Of a stretch of DNA of 64,000 nt, positions 41,539 through 52,267 are shown one piece after another. The stretch comes from Bacteroidota bacterium. GTDB taxonomy: Bacteria > Bacteroidota > Bacteroidia > Flavobacteriales > BACL11. The DNA lies in the NCBI GenBank assembly GCA_028408365.1, contig JAOOLD010000003.1, positions 25,593 through 89,592 on the forward strand, written 5' to 3'. Every line of letters begins with the position of its first letter. Within the stretch, counting starts at the first letter, position 1. The notes beneath the pieces were generated by a model that had not been told where the DNA came from, searched no databases, and was given only the letters and a program-made list of their open reading frames with translations. Both the position numbers and the translations under genes were made by a program.

Positions 41539-43758
41539 TTTGGCAAACTTTAGCAATAAAGTTTTTTCGCCAAAGTTGTCAAAATTTACACATGCTTTAG
41601 TGCTTGAACCAAATCCTTCAATATTTGATATTGATCCTTTGCCAAAATTTTGATGTTCAATTCGATCTCCGATAGAAAATTTATGCCCGACATAATTTTC
41701 AGCTTCATGATTTTCTATTTTTTTTACTGACTTCAAGCTTCTGTTAGTTGTTGGAAATGACTTTTTTTTGAAACTAAATTTAGGCTTCGAAAAGTGAACC
41801 TCTTGTTCATTTCTAACTACATATTTATCATCTAGTTCATTTAAAAATCTGCTTTCAGAGCAGTCAATGTACTGCCCCCATCTGAATCTAAATGTAGAGT
41901 ATGATAAGAATAAATTTTTCATGGCACGAGTAATTGCAACATAAAATAATCTTCTTTCTTCTTCCAAATCTTGCTCACTTTCCAAGCTCAACATCGATGG
42001 AAATAGGTTTTCCTCAATTCCAACTACAAATACATTAGGGAATTCAAGTCCTTTAGCTGCATGAATAGTCATGAGTGTTATTTTGTCTGCTTCATTGTCA
42101 TTTTCGTTATCCATATCTGTGATTAATGCAATTTCTTGCAGATAATTACCAAGAGAAACTTCATCTTCTGATTGCTCTGCAAAAGTTTTAACTCCATTTA
42201 ATAATTCTTGAATATTTTCAAATCTACTTACACCCTCAGGTGTTTTATCATTGTGTAGTTCTGTATAAATTTTTGAGCTGTGAATAATATCGTTTGCAAG
42301 AGTATAAGCATCGCATTTTTGACTCATCAATATGAACTTTTGAATAAGTTCATAGAATTCAATCAACTTGTTCTTTGTACCTTTATTGATGTTGATATCA
42401 ATATTCTCTATGTTTTTAATTATGCTCCAAATGCTTCTATTATTTTCTATTGCTTTAAGACTTAATCTGTTTAATGTTGTTAATCCAATACCTCTACTGG
42501 GATAGTTTATTATTCTTTTTAAAGATTCATCGTCATTTTGATTTACTATCACTCTAAAGTAAGCTAAGATATCTTTAATTTCTTTTCTTTGATAAAAAGA
42601 TATTCCACCATAAATTTTATAATTTATGTTTTTCTTTCTTAAAGCTTCCTCAATCGCTCTTGATTGGGCATTTGTTCTGTAAAGAACACAAAAGTCATTG
42701 TTAAAGAAATCATCTCTAATTTTTAAATCAAAAATTGTATTTGCCACCAACTTTGCTTCTTCATTATCAGAGCTACATTTGTGTATAACTACAGAGCTTC
42801 CAATGCTATTGTTAGTCCAAACTTTTTTTTGTAATTGTTTTTTGTTAAAGCTGATAAGATGATTAGCAGTCTCTACAATTGATTTTGTTGATCTGTAATT
42901 TTGTTCTAGCTTGAATGATTTAAAATCAGGATAATCAGATTGAAAATTAAGTATGTTTTGTATGTTTGCTCCTCTGAAAGCATATATGCTTTGCGCATCA
43001 TCACCAACTACACATATATTTTCATTTAATGCAGCAAGCTTTTTTATAATTAAATATTGAATATGATTGGTATCCTGATATTCATCAATTAAGATATACT
43101 CGAATTTTCTTTGGTATTTTAAAAGTATTTCCGGAAAAGAATTCAATAATTTGTATGTATTAATTAATAAATCATCAAAGTCCATTGCAGAATATTTAAT
43201 ACATCTGTTTATGTATGATTTGTAAATATCTATGAATTTTGTCCTTTTGGCTATTTTGTCTTGTAATACAATTTCCGGATTATTGACATACTCATCTGGA
43301 GAGATAAAGTTGTTTTTCATAGTCGATATTCTAGATCTAATTATATTAACTTTATAAAAATCCTTATTCAGGTTTAGCTCTTTAATAATGGATCTAGTTA
43401 AACTTTTACTGTCTTCAGTGTCGTAAATTGTATAATTTTTTGGATAGTTGATGTAGTGAGATTCGATTCTCAGAATTTTAGAAAATACAGAGTGAAATGT
43501 CCCCATCCAAATATTCTTAGCATCATTATCTCCAATAATTTTTTGTATCCTGTCCCTCATTTCTCTAGACGCTTTGTTGGTGAAGGTTAATGAAAGAATA
43601 TTAAACGGATTAACTCCATTTTTTATTAAATGAGCAATTCTATATGTTAAAACTCTAGTCTTTCCAGAGCCAGCTCCTGCAATAACAATCATTGGGCCGT
43701 CTATTTGTTCTACTGCTAGTTTTTGCTCAGGATTTAAATGATTCAAATAGTCGTTCAA
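41518..43758 (-). CDS. pcrA: UvrD/PcrA-type superfamily 1 DNA helicase
   Basis: 746-aa 3'-5' helicase for repair and replication conflict resolution. Motif I AGAGSGKT (27-34), Ia TFTNKA, II DEYQDTN, III GDDAQSIYAFRG, IV QNYRS, V TIHAAKGLEF and VI YVAITRA are all present. The C-terminal Tudor-like tail is also visible (GDRIEHQNFGKGSI ... LLLKFAKLKLL), which binds RNA polymerase in PcrA. The start is a TTG at 43758; no better ATG exists before the conserved LNPEQKLAV segment. Confidence 0.95.
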   Translation of the reverse strand: MNDYLNHLNPEQKLAVEQIDGPMIVIAGAGSGKTRVLTYRIAHLIKNGVNPFNILSLTFTNKASREMRDRIQKIIGDNDAKNIWMGTFHSVFSKILRIESHYINYPKNYTIYDTEDSKSLTRSIIKELNLNKDFYKVNIIRSRISTMKNNFISPDEYVNNPEIVLQDKIAKRTKFIDIYKSYINRCIKYSAMDFDDLLINTYKLLNSFPEILLKYQRKFEYILIDEYQDTNHIQYLIIKKLAALNENICVVGDDAQSIYAFRGANIQNILNFQSDYPDFKSFKLEQNYRSTKSIVETANHLISFNKKQLQKKVWTNNSIGSSVVIHKCSSDNEEAKLVANTIFDLKIRDDFFNNDFCVLYRTNAQSRAIEEALRKKNINYKIYGGISFYQRKEIKDILAYFRVIVNQNDDESLKRIINYPSRGIGLTTLNRLSLKAIENNRSIWSIIKNIENIDININKGTKNKLIEFYELIQKFILMSQKCDAYTLANDIIHSSKIYTELHNDKTPEGVSRFENIQELLNGVKTFAEQSEDEVSLGNYLQEIALITDMDNENDNEADKITLMTIHAAKGLEFPNVFVVGIEENLFPSMLSLESEQDLEEERRLFYVAITRAMKNLFLSYSTFRFRWGQYIDCSESRFLNELDDKYVVRNEQEVHFSKPKFSFKKKSFPTTNRSLKSVKKIENHEAENYVGHKFSIGDRIEHQNFGKGSISNIEGFGSSTKACVNFDNFGEKTLLLKFAKLKLLNN

Positions 43759-43818
43759 TGTTTTTTTTGTAAAATTAGTCTTAAAAATATATTATTATGC
43801 AAAATAGAAAAGATTTTC

Positions 43819-43826
43819 TACATTTG
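43819..43826 (+). promoter_or_regulatory. Putative -7 box TACATTTG
   Basis: Matches TAnnTTTG, 36 bases before the ATG of the first giant repeat protein at 43863. Confidence 0.4.
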
Positions 43827-43862
43827 TTATACTAGATTAAAATTAGTAAAACGATCAATTAA

Positions 43863-46800
43863 ATGTTATTTCTTAGGTTGCGAAATTCAAACATATTATT
43901 ATTGGGATTTTTATCATTTTTATTGTTAAAATTTTCATTTGCATCAAGTGCCCAAAGTTCAATCATGCCCTCGCCATGCAATGATTCTATACAAATTATT
44001 GTTAATTCAAATCTTGAAACATGCATGAAAGGAGATGGAGTAATAGAAATCATAGTCACAGGTGGAAATGGAAATTTTTCATATTCTCTTGATGGAGGAT
44101 TAAATTTTTCTGCACCAATATTTATTGACACAATCACGATAGATTCTCTTTCAAGCTCAACATATGATATCTCGGTTAGGGATGATAGCTTATGTGTAAA
44201 AAACTTTGGCTATTTCTATTTAGGGCAAGTTCAACCTACTAACATTGACTCTATTAATCTAGTTAATGAATCATGCTGTGGTGGTGATGGTTATATAGAA
44301 ATATTTTCTAGCTCAATTTATAATCTTAGTTTTTCGATTGACAGTGGCCTAAGTTGGTCTCAACAAAATTCTTTCAACTCTTTACAAAATGGAAACTATT
44401 ACCTTTATATAGAAGATGAAAATTTTTGTAGAGATAGTTTATTTGTTGAACTAAAAATTGATTCTAATGCTAATATTAGCATGGCATCGCAAGTATCTGA
44501 TGTAATTTGCAATAATGATTCAAATGGTACTTTTAAATTATTATTTCCGGACCCTTGCTATAAGTATGAATTATGGAGATATACAGTAAATACTCCGCAG
44601 CTGATTACGGATTCAGGTACCTATTTTAATGATCTTGTTCCAGGATATTATGGACTTATTGCGAAGTCAAATTCAGAAACTTGCTTTGATTCCTCAAATG
44701 TTTTTTATATTTCTCAGCCCGATGAGTTGAGTTTAACTAATGCTCTGTCTGTTGAAAATACATGCTCTAATATTTCGAATTGTAATGGAATGATTACAGC
44801 GGGACTTGTCACAGGTGGAATTTCTCCTTTTTACTATTATGTGAATCGATTTGGAAGTAACATACCTCAAGGTCCAATTTCTGTTGATTCAACATTTTCA
44901 TTTCTTTGTTCTGGACAATACCAAATTAGATATTTGGATGCAAATGCATGCGAGTATTTAGATACTGTTGAAATCGTTGATAACTCATTAAGAATAGATT
45001 CATTAATTAAGAGTGAAATTAGATGTTACGGAAATTCTGATGGTGAAATTGATGTTTATTTTAGTGGGGGGGAAAGTCCATTCATTACAATTTGGAATGA
45101 TACTTTATTGTCGAATAGAATTGATAGTCTAAGTTCAGGTTCCTATAAAGTAAGTATAATTGACTCTATTGGTTGTATTGTGAGTGACAGTTTAATTTTA
45201 GAGAATCCTGATACTTTACTTTTTAAAGTACGTTCAAATGGTATCACTGAGGAAACTTGCTTTAATAGTTCTAATGATGGTCAAATAATATTAGAAATAT
45301 CAGGAGGTACATCAACATTTTTTCATAGTTGGATTTCCAGTTCTGGTTCAAGTGGTTATGGAATTGGTGATACAATTTTCTCATTGAGTTCAGATACATT
45401 TGTGTTAAGTGTTGTTGATAATAACGGTTGTATTGGATCGCCTAGCTGGGGGACTGTTGATACTACTTTTGTTGGCGCATTAAATTTTGAAAATCTTTTA
45501 ACGATTGACTCAGTAAATTTTAATTCAGATTCCATTTGCTATGCAGTTAATGATGGTTTTATACAAATATATTCAACTGGTATTTACCCACTAAGTTATT
45601 CAGTAGATAGTGGACTCACTGTCCAAGTCGACTCGATATTTACATCTTTACCAGCAAAAAATTATCACATTGCTGTTTATGATAGTTTAGGATGTTCTGA
45701 AAATTTAGAAATTGAAATTTTGGAATATGATCAGCTATTAATTCAAATTGATAGTATGAAAAATGTAAGTTGCTATGAAGGTAATGATGGTTATATTTCA
45801 GTTAGCACTAGTTCTGAGAGAAGCAGTGATTTTTTGTGGTCATTAAATAATGATACAAACCACTTTATCAATAATTTAACATCTAACCACTATATTGTTA
45901 GAGCAACTGATGAAAACCAGTGTACATCAGTCGATACTTTTTATATAGCAGAGCTTGGTGGGCCACTTAAGTCTAATGAAGTTATAAATATTGATGTTAC
46001 TTGCTTTGGGGGTAAAGACGGTTTTTCTGAGGTCTTGGCCTCAGGTGGAGTACCATTCACAGATTCTTCATATTCTTATATCTGGGTTAGCTCCGAGTAT
46101 GATACAATTGGTTTTGGTAAAAATCAAAATAATTTATCATCAGACTTTTACACGATACACATATTCGATAGCCTTGAATGTGGTCCTTTTGTTGATACGA
46201 TTAGAATATTGCAGCCTGATTCATTTTATGTTACTGTTGTAAATATTACAGATAATGTTTGCCATGCTCATAATAATGGAAATATTTTATTGCAAGGGCA
46301 TGGTGGTAATTTACCATATCACAAATATTTTATATCTAGTGATAGCTATGTTGATGAAACTCAAGTTAGCTTTTTTGATAGTTTATTTGCAGATAATTAT
46401 GTTGCATGGATTGTTGATAACAAGAATTGTATTACTGATACATTAAAAAACATCAAGCTTGGTGAGCCTGGTGATTTAAATCTCAATTTGACAACCCAAA
46501 ATCCTAACTGTAATGCTTCATCAGACGGTAGTGTGTCACTAGCTTTAAATTCAGCAACATCTCCCTACAATTGTAGTGTTTTTAATGATGGCATACTGAC
46601 AAATTCTTTCACATTAAATCAAAATTATACTCAAAATTTGAATGATTTAGAAAAAGGGAGCTATGAAATCCAAATTTCTGACTACAACGGATGTGAGTTC
46701 GATACATTATTTGTATTAGATGAGCCTGATCCTATTATTTCTAATTTTACTACTGCTTCTTATAATTGGGTTGAACCTACAGTAATTGATTTTATTAATT

Positions 46801-47258
46801 TGAGTGAAAATGCAAACCAATTTGAATGGAAATTTGGTGATGGAACTTCGATTTCTACTAACAGTTTTGAGGCTGTGAGCACTTCTTACACAAGTCAGGG
46901 GAAATATACAATTGAACTAATTGCTTCAAATGAAGAGCTTTCTAATTTATGTAACGATACATCAAAATTTGAGATAGAAATTGAAGGATATGATACATTT
47001 GATACTTTTACTCCAAATGGAGATAACATAAATGATTATTATGGATTTAATGAGTCTCTATTTTCAGAAATTAATGTTAAAATTTATAATAAGTGGGGAA
47101 CAAAGGTTTTTGAGTGGAACGAAATTAATTTTAAGTGGGATGGTCGAGGATACAGTGGAAAAATCCTTACTGAATCAGTTTATTATTTTGTGTTAGATGC
47201 TGTTGGTATTTCAGGTCAAGTGTATCAAACGAATGGTCATATCAATTTATTAAGATAG
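43863..47258 (+). CDS. Giant SprB-repeat-like secreted protein with PKD and T9SS type B sorting domain, 1131 aa
   Basis: Predicted cell-surface or secreted adhesin-like protein. The N-terminus has a hydrophobic export segment (about residues 10-31, ending ASSAQ). The body consists of tandem SprB-type modules, each starting near a Cys followed by NDG or similar (VSCYEGNDGY, VTCFGGKDGF, NVCHAHNNGN) and ending in a D-x-x-GC strand. A PKD-like domain (FEWKFGDG) lies near residue 990. The last ~85 residues (FTPNGDNINDYYGF, IYNKWGTKVFEW, FKWDGRGYSG ... HINLLR) are the gliding-motility-associated type B sorting domain. It is more diverged from the next three genes than they are from each other. Role in adhesion or gliding is inferred from SprB. 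Confidence 0.85.
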   Translation: MLFLRLRNSNILLLGFLSFLLLKFSFASSAQSSIMPSPCNDSIQIIVNSNLETCMKGDGVIEIIVTGGNGNFSYSLDGGLNFSAPIFIDTITIDSLSSSTYDISVRDDSLCVKNFGYFYLGQVQPTNIDSINLVNESCCGGDGYIEIFSSSIYNLSFSIDSGLSWSQQNSFNSLQNGNYYLYIEDENFCRDSLFVELKIDSNANISMASQVSDVICNNDSNGTFKLLFPDPCYKYELWRYTVNTPQLITDSGTYFNDLVPGYYGLIAKSNSETCFDSSNVFYISQPDELSLTNALSVENTCSNISNCNGMITAGLVTGGISPFYYYVNRFGSNIPQGPISVDSTFSFLCSGQYQIRYLDANACEYLDTVEIVDNSLRIDSLIKSEIRCYGNSDGEIDVYFSGGESPFITIWNDTLLSNRIDSLSSGSYKVSIIDSIGCIVSDSLILENPDTLLFKVRSNGITEETCFNSSNDGQIILEISGGTSTFFHSWISSSGSSGYGIGDTIFSLSSDTFVLSVVDNNGCIGSPSWGTVDTTFVGALNFENLLTIDSVNFNSDSICYAVNDGFIQIYSTGIYPLSYSVDSGLTVQVDSIFTSLPAKNYHIAVYDSLGCSENLEIEILEYDQLLIQIDSMKNVSCYEGNDGYISVSTSSERSSDFLWSLNNDTNHFINNLTSNHYIVRATDENQCTSVDTFYIAELGGPLKSNEVINIDVTCFGGKDGFSEVLASGGVPFTDSSYSYIWVSSEYDTIGFGKNQNNLSSDFYTIHIFDSLECGPFVDTIRILQPDSFYVTVVNITDNVCHAHNNGNILLQGHGGNLPYHKYFISSDSYVDETQVSFFDSLFADNYVAWIVDNKNCITDTLKNIKLGEPGDLNLNLTTQNPNCNASSDGSVSLALNSATSPYNCSVFNDGILTNSFTLNQNYTQNLNDLEKGSYEIQISDYNGCEFDTLFVLDEPDPIISNFTTASYNWVEPTVIDFINLSENANQFEWKFGDGTSISTNSFEAVSTSYTSQGKYTIELIASNEELSNLCNDTSKFEIEIEGYDTFDTFTPNGDNINDYYGFNESLFSEINVKIYNKWGTKVFEWNEINFKWDGRGYSGKILTESVYYFVLDAVGISGQVYQTNGHINLLR

Positions 47259-47311
47259 GCAAGTTCAAAACAAAACTTAACTTTAAATCGCTTTATTAGA
47301 AGTGAATTTTG

Positions 47312-47319
47312 TAAATTTG
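47312..47319 (+). promoter_or_regulatory. Putative -7 box TAAATTTG
   Basis: Matches TAnnTTTG, 16 bases before the ATG at 47336. The following giant genes are only 33 and 16 bases apart and show no comparable box, so one transcript of over 16 kb is possible. Confidence 0.4.
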
Positions 47320-47335
47320 TTCAAAATAATCGATT

Positions 47336-50300
47336 ATGAATAAGATAGTTGGACTAATTCTTTTGGTTTTTCTATCATTTGGTGTTCGTGCTAGTCACAT
47401 TATGGGAGGAGAGATTACTTGGGAGTGTATCAAAGATCCTCTAAACCCAGATGTTGGAAAGTATATCTTCACAATGAAACTCTACAGAGATTGTGATGGT
47501 ATCTCTTTACCAACAAACAATCAGACGCTAAATGTTTGGAATCACCCAACAGTATCTACAATCAGTTTACAATTTATTTCAAATACTGACATATCACCAG
47601 ATTGTGATGTTACAAACAGTGGTAATCCTGCACTAGATTGTTCTACAAACCCAGTTGGAGCTGTCGAAGAGTATATATATCAATCATTGCCAATAGCTTT
47701 AGTTGGTGCACCTCCAATTTCCAATCCTCCAACACCAACTACGCACGGATGGCACTTTACATGGGATTCATGTTGTAGAAACGGAGCTATTGTAAACTTA
47801 GCTACACCTAGTTCTGACGGATTTACTATGAGAGCCTCAATGTTTGCATATATTGATCCTTTCGGAAATTCAACACCAACTGATCCATGTTTTGATTCTT
47901 CACCAATATTTAACGAAAGTCCAAAAACAATTATTTGTACAGGATATCCCTTTTCATACACACACAACGCTTCAGATCAAGAAATGGATAGTTTAGTCTA
48001 CAGTTGGGATGAGCCATTAGATGACTTTTTTGGCGCATATAATCCACCTATAACTCCTGGCTTACTAACATATACACCCCCTTACACTGCAAACAACCCT
48101 CTTCCCGGAAACCCTACTCTTAACCCTCAAAACGGTCAGATATCTTACACATCTAACCTTTCTGGAAATTTTGTAACTGTAGTAAGAGTTGATGCATATA
48201 AATGTAATCAGTTAGTTGCTCAAATTTACAGAGAAATTCAAGCAGTTTTAATTGCTTGTCCACCACTGGCAGGTGGAAATGCAAACTTACCTCCAGCTAT
48301 TCCAGCACCATTTCCAGCACCAACACCATATTATACTTCAGTAGCTGCTGGAACTTTAGTTTCGTTCAATATTAGCGCTTCTGATGCTGATTTATATGCA
48401 GCTGGTATACCACAAGATGTATCTTTAGAAATTACTGGAGGTCAAATGGCGGGTGATTTCATAACAACCACGGATTGTGCCAGCCCACCCTGCGCTACAT
48501 TCACTGATAATTTAGGTAATCCACCACCTTTTTCATCTCCATCAATTGTAAACGGAATTTTTGAGTGGCAAACAGCATGTACTCATATTGCCTCGGATGC
48601 AGGTTGTGGTAATGTATCAAATATTTACAATTTTGCAATAAAAGCATATGATGATTTCTGTCCTGCAAATGCTATTACTTTTGCAACAATAACAATCGAA
48701 GTTACTCAAGCAGCATCATTGCCAGCACCAGATTTGAAATGTGCTTTCGTTGATGGAAATGGTAACGTTACTTTAGACTGGAATCACAACACTGGAGCCA
48801 ACAATTCTACATTGTATCATCTTTATGCATCTGACAACATTGGAGGTCCATATATCAACATCGCAGATGTATCTTTCCCATCAGATATTTATACAATTGA
48901 CTCTTCATTGATTCCAAATGGAGCTCAGTACTTTTACATGACAAATGAGTCTACTTGCGCAAATGAATCACTTCCATCTGACACAATAACTCCTATTGAA
49001 TTTAAAATTTCATCTCAAAATGTAAGTTGTTGGGATGACATTAACGGAATGATTTCCGTTGAGGTTTTAACCAACATGCTGAATCCATTTAGTTACTACA
49101 TCAATGGAGTCTTAAACACTAACCCACCTCCATATGATACTGTTTTCACAACACTCAGCTCAGGTACATACAGTATTACTGTCAGTGACAACGCATATTG
49201 TGACATAACCGTACCAATTGATATTTCAGCACCAGGTTTTCCTCTCCAACTTCTTATTGAAGATACTCTTAATACTTGCTTTGGTCAGAATACGGCTACT
49301 GCTTCAGTTTCTGGATCAGGAGGAACGCCACCATATAGCTATGAATGGTTTAATTTCGGTGACACTGTTTCTATTTCCTCATCAAATTTTGTAGATTCTT
49401 TATCTACGGGTAGTTATTTTGTAGAGATCATGGACGCAAACGGGTGTGATACGTTCACAACAGTACAAGTAATATCCTCACAACTTCCACTAACAGCCTC
49501 TCCACAGGTTTACGGTGTGTCTTGTCGAGGAGATAGTACAGGTATGATCATTGCAGATGGAGGAGGAAGTTCCGCACCATATAAATATTACTGGATGAGT
49601 TCTAGCGGAGATACTTTAAGATACACAGGACTTATGATCGGAAGAGATACTTTAAGAGATCTTTTTTCTGGCACTTACAGGCTACACATATATGATTCAC
49701 AGGAATGTTTCGAAGATTATATATTAACTGTAGGAGAGCCTGCAACCAGCTTAAGTATAGACAGCTTATTAACTGTTTTAGATATTGCTTGCTATGGAGA
49801 TAGTGTTGGTAGTGCTAGAATGTATGTCAGTGGTGGTATGCCTAATTATTCTTATTTGTGGGAAAGTGGAGAAACAGATTTAATCGCCACATCTTTGAAA
49901 GCTGGTTATAATACTATATCTGTTACAGATGCTTGGGGTTGTACATTAGAGGACAGTATTCAAATTAATGAGAACCCTCTAATTGAGTCAACAGTTAGCG
50001 TTGTTCAGGATGTAAGTTGCTATGCTAATTCTGACGGTATCGCAAGTGTCACTTCGTCAGGAGGTATTCCATCATATATATATTTCTGGAGTAATGGTCA
50101 TACAGGCTTTAGTATGCCAGATACTGCAAATAATTTACTATTTGGAAGTTATTATGTTACTACTAGAGATGCATTAGGTTGTGAAGTTGTAGATAGTATA
50201 GACATAACTCAGCCAGAACCTTTGTCAATGGAGGCTAGTGAGATAGAGTGGATTTCTTGTTATGGAGCAAATGATGGTTTGGCAAGTGCATATGCTTGGG

Positions 50301-52234
50301 GAGGTACAGCTCCTTACACTTTTACATGGCTGCCAAACGGACAACAAGGTGATACTGTAAATACATTAACTCCAGGCATACATACAGTTACTGTGACTGA
50401 TGCTAAAGGTTGTGTAGCAAGTGATACAGTATTTATTAATCAACCCAATGAGTTATTTGTAGATATAGATGATACACAGACTATTTTGGCTTACTGTGTA
50501 GGAGTTAATACAGCTTCACTTACAGCTGTTGCATCTGGCGGTACACCTGGCTATTCTTATCAATGGGATGATAATAGTGTTGCTCCTCAAACAACAGCAA
50601 TAGCAACAGGTTTATTATCAGGAGTCTATACGATTACAGTTACAGACTCTAGAGGTTGTATAGTTACAGATTCTAGAGACATAGATACAGTTACAAATAC
50701 AATGAATGCACATATTACTGCATTAAATCAGTATAACGGAGGCTATCATGTAAGTTGTTATGGTGCAAATGATGGGAAAGTGTATGTGTCAGCTTTAGGA
50801 GCACATGAACCTTATTCTTACCAGTGGTTTGGCCCTTCAGGTTTTAGTGGGAGTAATGATACTATCAATCAACTCTCTGCTGGTATATACTCTGTGAGTG
50901 TTACAGATACAAATAATTGTATGGTGAACACAAGTATACATGTTACTGAGCCATTAGATTTATTATATAGTGTTCATTCCTCCACTACTGAGACATGTCT
51001 TGGTTCTTGTGATGGGACAGTTTCATTACAATTATCAGGTGGTACAGCTCCTTATGTAGGTATTTTTACTAATAATGTAACTGGGCATACTGGATCAAGT
51101 GTTATGCCTAGTGATAGCTTAATTACTAATGTTTGTTCAGGTAATCATACAATTGTATTAGCTGATGCTAATGGTTGCTCTAGTGCTATAATAAACGGAG
51201 GTAACAATCAGGTTACCGTTCCATTTTCATTATCAACAACAGCATCTATTAATTTCTCTTCTGTGGTAAATGTATTGTGTAATTCATCTGCTACTGGTTC
51301 TGTAAGTGCTTTGAACCCAATTACAAACAATACAAACTACTCTTACTCTTGGGAAAATGTAAATAATCCTGGAGTTACAGTTTCAAATACTACAACAGCA
51401 TCAAACTTAATTGCTGGAACTTATGTATTATTAGCACATTATTCTGATTCAAATAATTTAAATCTAATATACCCAGGATGTACATCATCAGATACTGTTA
51501 CTATTTCGGAGCTATCAGCTGTTGAAATTTCAAATAACGGGGTAGTCGCAGTAGATTGCTTTGGATCAAGTACAGGAAGTATTAGTGCAGTAGTTTCAGG
51601 AGGAACACCTCCATATTCATATTCATGGTTACCTAGCGGAGGAGCCTCAAGTACAGCTAATAATTTAAGTGCTGGAGCATATACATTAAATGTATTAGAC
51701 GCTAATCAGTGTTCGGATGTAAGAACCTTTACAGTAACGCAACCAGATATTTTGAATATTAGTGTTACTGAGAATAATTATCTACTTAGTGTGTCCTCTT
51801 TAACTGGAGGTACATCTCCTTATTTATATTCGTGGAGAGAGTCTTCTAATCCTAATGTTTCAATACAAGGAGGTACGTCGTTCTTGGTAACTCAAGGAGG
51901 GAATTATTATGTAATCGTAACAGATGCTAATGGGTGTACACAGACATCTAATTCTGTATTGTTTAATGAGACAAGCATCGGAGAAGCTGCAATAAGTGAG
52001 ATAAAAATATATCCGAATCCATTTAGAGATGAAGCTACGATTGATTTAGGAAAATCAGTGTCAGACGTAGTTGTAAGGGTAATGGATATATATGGAAAAG
52101 TTATAGAAATAATAGAAACAAAGAATAAAGATAAGGTTTTAATAAAGTCTAAAAACAAGGCTAAAGGAACCTATTTTGTGGAGATAGAAATAGACGAAGA
52201 TCAAATATTCTACAAGAAATTAATAATGGATTAA
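47336..52234 (+). CDS. Giant SprB-repeat protein with T9SS type A sorting domain, 1632 aa
   Basis: Secreted protein with signal peptide MNKIVGLILLVFLSFGVRA. The head domain (about 20-300) starts SHIMGGEITWECI and contains KLYRDCDG, a motif set I know from other Bacteroidota surface proteins. A Cys-rich cadherin/fibronectin-like part runs to about 555. About twelve SprB-type modules follow from residue 560 (for example VSCYGANDGLASAY, DVSCYANSDGIAS, VDCFGSSTGSIS). The C-terminus (IKIYPNPFRDEATIDLG ... YKKLIMD) is a T9SS type A domain. From residue 691 onward it is nearly identical to the tail of the gene at 59721. The codons within the shared tail differ at five sites only, four silent. Function as surface adhesin is inferred. 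Confidence 0.87.
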   Translation: MNKIVGLILLVFLSFGVRASHIMGGEITWECIKDPLNPDVGKYIFTMKLYRDCDGISLPTNNQTLNVWNHPTVSTISLQFISNTDISPDCDVTNSGNPALDCSTNPVGAVEEYIYQSLPIALVGAPPISNPPTPTTHGWHFTWDSCCRNGAIVNLATPSSDGFTMRASMFAYIDPFGNSTPTDPCFDSSPIFNESPKTIICTGYPFSYTHNASDQEMDSLVYSWDEPLDDFFGAYNPPITPGLLTYTPPYTANNPLPGNPTLNPQNGQISYTSNLSGNFVTVVRVDAYKCNQLVAQIYREIQAVLIACPPLAGGNANLPPAIPAPFPAPTPYYTSVAAGTLVSFNISASDADLYAAGIPQDVSLEITGGQMAGDFITTTDCASPPCATFTDNLGNPPPFSSPSIVNGIFEWQTACTHIASDAGCGNVSNIYNFAIKAYDDFCPANAITFATITIEVTQAASLPAPDLKCAFVDGNGNVTLDWNHNTGANNSTLYHLYASDNIGGPYINIADVSFPSDIYTIDSSLIPNGAQYFYMTNESTCANESLPSDTITPIEFKISSQNVSCWDDINGMISVEVLTNMLNPFSYYINGVLNTNPPPYDTVFTTLSSGTYSITVSDNAYCDITVPIDISAPGFPLQLLIEDTLNTCFGQNTATASVSGSGGTPPYSYEWFNFGDTVSISSSNFVDSLSTGSYFVEIMDANGCDTFTTVQVISSQLPLTASPQVYGVSCRGDSTGMIIADGGGSSAPYKYYWMSSSGDTLRYTGLMIGRDTLRDLFSGTYRLHIYDSQECFEDYILTVGEPATSLSIDSLLTVLDIACYGDSVGSARMYVSGGMPNYSYLWESGETDLIATSLKAGYNTISVTDAWGCTLEDSIQINENPLIESTVSVVQDVSCYANSDGIASVTSSGGIPSYIYFWSNGHTGFSMPDTANNLLFGSYYVTTRDALGCEVVDSIDITQPEPLSMEASEIEWISCYGANDGLASAYAWGGTAPYTFTWLPNGQQGDTVNTLTPGIHTVTVTDAKGCVASDTVFINQPNELFVDIDDTQTILAYCVGVNTASLTAVASGGTPGYSYQWDDNSVAPQTTAIATGLLSGVYTITVTDSRGCIVTDSRDIDTVTNTMNAHITALNQYNGGYHVSCYGANDGKVYVSALGAHEPYSYQWFGPSGFSGSNDTINQLSAGIYSVSVTDTNNCMVNTSIHVTEPLDLLYSVHSSTTETCLGSCDGTVSLQLSGGTAPYVGIFTNNVTGHTGSSVMPSDSLITNVCSGNHTIVLADANGCSSAIINGGNNQVTVPFSLSTTASINFSSVVNVLCNSSATGSVSALNPITNNTNYSYSWENVNNPGVTVSNTTTASNLIAGTYVLLAHYSDSNNLNLIYPGCTSSDTVTISELSAVEISNNGVVAVDCFGSSTGSISAVVSGGTPPYSYSWLPSGGASSTANNLSAGAYTLNVLDANQCSDVRTFTVTQPDILNISVTENNYLLSVSSLTGGTSPYLYSWRESSNPNVSIQGGTSFLVTQGGNYYVIVTDANGCTQTSNSVLFNETSIGEAAISEIKIYPNPFRDEATIDLGKSVSDVVVRVMDIYGKVIEIIETKNKDKVLIKSKNKAKGTYFVEIEIDEDQIFYKKLIMD
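49406..52119 (+). repeat. Long direct repeat, copy 1 (tail of the 1632-aa gene)
   Basis: Aligns without gaps to 61287-64000 at a constant offset of 11,881 bases. By eye I find five differences, at 49435, 49549, 49572, 49624 and 49645. From 49646 to the end of the comparison (2474 bases) I saw none. Copy 2 reaches the window edge, so the true length may be greater. Confidence 0.95.
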
Positions 52235-52267
52235 TCTTGTGGTTTATCAAAATGAAAAATTTATAAT

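Noticed and set aside
43759..43862. Minus-strand -7 box for pcrA (TATTTTG at about 43800)
   Set aside because: It is one base short of TAnnTTTG and was not called.
45991..46446. Two plus-strand frames of 83 and 63 codons inside the 1131-aa gene
   Set aside because: Out-of-frame readings of repeat modules; the main frame is continuous with clear domain content.
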